This document shows positions 62,263 to 64,000 of a DNA stretch of 64,000 nucleotides, piece by piece. Numbering within the stretch: position 1 is the first letter of the stretch; every line of letters begins with the position of its first letter. The DNA is from Candidatus Heimdallarchaeota archaeon (GTDB lineage: Archaea > Asgardarchaeota > Heimdallarchaeia > Heimdallarchaeales > Heimdallarchaeaceae). The notes below the pieces were generated by a model. That model ran no database searches. It saw only the letters and a program-made list of their open reading frames with translations, and was not told where the DNA came from. The stretch spans positions 85,959 through 149,958 of the forward strand of contig JAEOTE010000007.1 in NCBI GenBank assembly GCA_016839945.1. The letters are read 5' to 3'. A program made the translations under genes and the position numbers.

Positions 62263-63441
62263 ATGGTAGAATTCTCTCTTAATCATGTTAATCAATTCAT
62301 TCTTAGAAAACAGCATTTTACCAATGAAACGAAAACAGACGATATATTAGCTATAGCTAAGGACATTGGTGGATTACATAGCACCAGTCAAACTTCACCT
62401 TACCTATCTTTGTACAGCCGGACTAATAATTTTACAAAAAACCAATTAGATGAAGAAGCATACAAAAAGAAGAATCTGGGAAAGGTTCGATGCGTAAGAA
62501 AAACTATATTCATACTACACAAAGATGTTTTGCCATGGGTAATTAATGCAACAAAAAAACAGCATGCTAAACGTCATATAGACTATCTAGCAAATCTTGG
62601 AGTAAAAGAGGAGAAATATCAGAAGATAGTTGATGATATGCTAAACGTTCTCAAAGGAAGAAATCTATCGGTTTCTGAAATAAAGGAAGAGCTCAATAGT
62701 CAAGAAAATATCTCTGCTATGGTGAACCTTGCGTGTGATAAATTTCAGATTATTAGAAACAAACCCATCAAAAGTTGGAGAGATAGAAGACACACTTACT
62801 CATCTTTTGAAGAGTATTTTCCAAATATGAATCTAAAACAATATAGTGAAGAGGAAAGCAGAAAATTACTTGTTAAGTACTATCTAGAAAGTTTTGGTCC
62901 TGTAACAGAAAACGATATTGTTTGGTGGACTGGTTTTAATAAAACTGAAACAAGAAAAGCTTTAGCAGAATTAGAAGGAAGTATTACTGAAATCTCTATA
63001 TCAAATGATGATAAAGTGTATATTATACTTCAATCCAATCTAGAGAAATTACAAAAAATGAGTGTAACAGATGAACTAACCCTAAGCATTCTACCTGATT
63101 TAGATCCTTATACTATGGGATACAAAGATAGAGACAGATACATCGATGAAAATTATTATGATTATATTTATGATCGTTCTGGAAATGCAACGACAACAAT
63201 ATTAGCAGATGGTAAAGTTATAGGAGTTTGGGATTTCGTAGGAACAAAAATACCAATGATTAAGTTTCACTTTTTTGAACAACAAAAGAAAGAAACCTAT
63301 GAGAAAATAAAATCACAATTAAAAAAAGTTGGATCTTTTATTTTCGATACAGAAGTTCCTCTAAAGGAGTGTAAGGAAATGGATCCATTGAAAACTAGAA
63401 CTCCAGGTGAAGTACAAACTCCTCTTAAACACTGTAAATAG
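62263..63441 (+). CDS. AlkZ/YcaQ-like winged-helix DNA-binding protein (HTH_42)
   Basis: The 392-residue protein follows the HTH_42 pattern: ILRKQHF near the N-terminus, DIGGLHSTSQTSPYLSLYSR, RCVRKTIFILHKDVLPWV, a middle winged helix (YYLESFGPVTENDIVWWTGF) and a C-terminal SILPDLDPYTMGYKDRDRYI, then TILADGKVIGVWD. Bacterial AlkZ/YcaQ members are DNA glycosylases that unhook crosslinks through a QxQ motif; here the equivalent region reads HSTSQ, so catalytic equivalence is uncertain. The family call is confident, the activity inferred. Confidence 0.85.
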   Translation: MVEFSLNHVNQFILRKQHFTNETKTDDILAIAKDIGGLHSTSQTSPYLSLYSRTNNFTKNQLDEEAYKKKNLGKVRCVRKTIFILHKDVLPWVINATKKQHAKRHIDYLANLGVKEEKYQKIVDDMLNVLKGRNLSVSEIKEELNSQENISAMVNLACDKFQIIRNKPIKSWRDRRHTYSSFEEYFPNMNLKQYSEEESRKLLVKYYLESFGPVTENDIVWWTGFNKTETRKALAELEGSITEISISNDDKVYIILQSNLEKLQKMSVTDELTLSILPDLDPYTMGYKDRDRYIDENYYDYIYDRSGNATTTILADGKVIGVWDFVGTKIPMIKFHFFEQQKKETYEKIKSQLKKVGSFIFDTEVPLKECKEMDPLKTRTPGEVQTPLKHCK

Positions 63442-63531
63442 ATCCAGAATATTGAGAACTCTTCCAAAAAAATAAATATGTTAAACTCCCTTATAGTTAT
63501 TGAAGTCTTTCAGCACAATGGTGAAGGGGTT

Positions 63532-64000
63532 ATGAAAAAAAAGACAATATATTTTGGATTTACAATAGTTGTTTTTATTTTGTTAACAAACACAGTCTCT
63601 AGAGCTGGTTCGCTACAATATGTAGGCGTAAAAGTTGGGGACACGTTCAAATACAAGATCACGGATGGACATATTTTAACAAAATTTAATGATACTGTTT
63701 ATCTAAATGACAGTGATTTAAACATTCAGGGAAAGAAAGTGGACATTCGAATTACAGCAATAGGTGAGATTCTATTAGAATCATTCTTTGGGTACCCAAT
63801 GGAAGAAATAATAGTAAATGTAACAGAAACAATTGATGGAGAAGAATATGAAGGTTATACACTCTTAGATGAATGGTATCAGATGTTCTCAGTAATTTTC
63901 TTATCTTATATTGGAATTACTCTTTCTTTTGATCCTGAATACTATGAATTTCATCCTCCAGATTCCAGTACAACAGATGTTGAGGAGTTCTTGATGTTAC
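63532..64000 (+). CDS. Secreted protein, truncated by the window edge
   Basis: The frame from ATG 63532 is open to the end of the window (156 codons seen). It starts with a Sec-type signal peptide: KKKTIYFGFTIVVFILLTN, then a cleavage-like region TVSRAGS. The mature part (VGVKVGDTFKYKITDG, then KVDIRITAIGEILLESF) looks beta-rich and has N-glycosylation sequons. A GGTGAAGGGG stretch at 63520-63529 can serve as Shine-Dalgarno. No family recognised. Confidence 0.75.
   Translation, partial: MKKKTIYFGFTIVVFILLTNTVSRAGSLQYVGVKVGDTFKYKITDGHILTKFNDTVYLNDSDLNIQGKKVDIRITAIGEILLESFFGYPMEEIIVNVTETIDGEEYEGYTLLDEWYQMFSVIFLSYIGITLSFDPEYYEFHPPDSSTTDVEEFLML

Overview
The window looks like a chromosomal segment of an Asgard archaeon, most plausibly a Heimdallarchaeia-type lineage. 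It is strongly AT-rich. The information-processing genes are archaeal: RadA, Alba, topoisomerase VI A and B, an archaeal-type glutamyl-tRNA synthetase, and a DGGGP-synthase-like UbiA protein for ether lipids. Mixed with these are eukaryote-signature families: two Ras/Rab-like small GTPases, a gelsolin-domain protein, a membrane-anchored RING-like zinc-finger protein, a CD36/scavenger-receptor-like ectodomain protein, non-canonical tubulin/FtsZ relatives, and a CPBP (Rce1-like) protease. Genes are tightly packed and many convergent pairs overlap by 4-12 bases. Many first genes have a TATA-like box 25-33 bases before the start codon, often containing AACTTTAA, which suggests leaderless or short-leader mRNAs. 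The lineage call is an inference, since no rRNA lies in the window.

Layout. 1-2.2 kb: class II ribonucleotide reductase. 2.6-10.9 kb: a type IV filament island (PilA-like and other pilin-like proteins, a secretion ATPase, two half-size platform proteins, three more pilin-like proteins), interrupted by a small heat-shock protein. 11.1-14.4 kb: gelsolin-like protein convergent with a small GTPase, a GT2 glycosyltransferase, a TrpF-like protein and a small Cys protein. 14.5-20 kb: GluRS with an aberrant KMSKS loop, the RING-like protein, dUTPase, RadA and a coiled-coil/winged-helix protein. 20-22.4 kb: UbiA prenyltransferase, a TIGR04076-like protein and a degenerate FAD-type oxidoreductase. 22.4-27.1 kb: a translationally coupled CPBP protease / Rab-like GTPase / HEAT-repeat operon. 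27.2-41.7 kb: Alba, then topoisomerase VI, whose B subunit is a single 4170-residue reading frame. 41.8-51.3 kb: CD36-like propeller protein, a degenerate FtsZ-like protein, pyruvate kinase, a membrane protein plus FtsZ/tubulin-like GTPase operon, and a zinc-ribbon membrane protein. 51.4-64 kb: metabolic and accessory genes (nitroreductase, nucleotidyltransferase, GNAT, thioesterase, ferredoxin, SDR, RNase J-like and other MBL proteins, DRG-like GTPase, RAM domain, DUF4332-like and AlkZ-like proteins) and a truncated secreted protein at the right edge.

The most striking object is the giant topoisomerase VI B subunit. A complete GHKL/H2TH/transducer core of about 540 residues is followed by some 3500 residues containing roughly 50 degenerate helix-hairpin-helix-like modules and a Lys-rich tail. 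The gene for the A subunit follows one base later, behind a strong Shine-Dalgarno sequence. Other leads are the CD36-like protein with an inserted beta-propeller, the Rce1-like protease/GTPase/HEAT operon, the two unusual FtsZ/tubulin relatives, and a possible structured RNA at about 59.97-60.07 kb.
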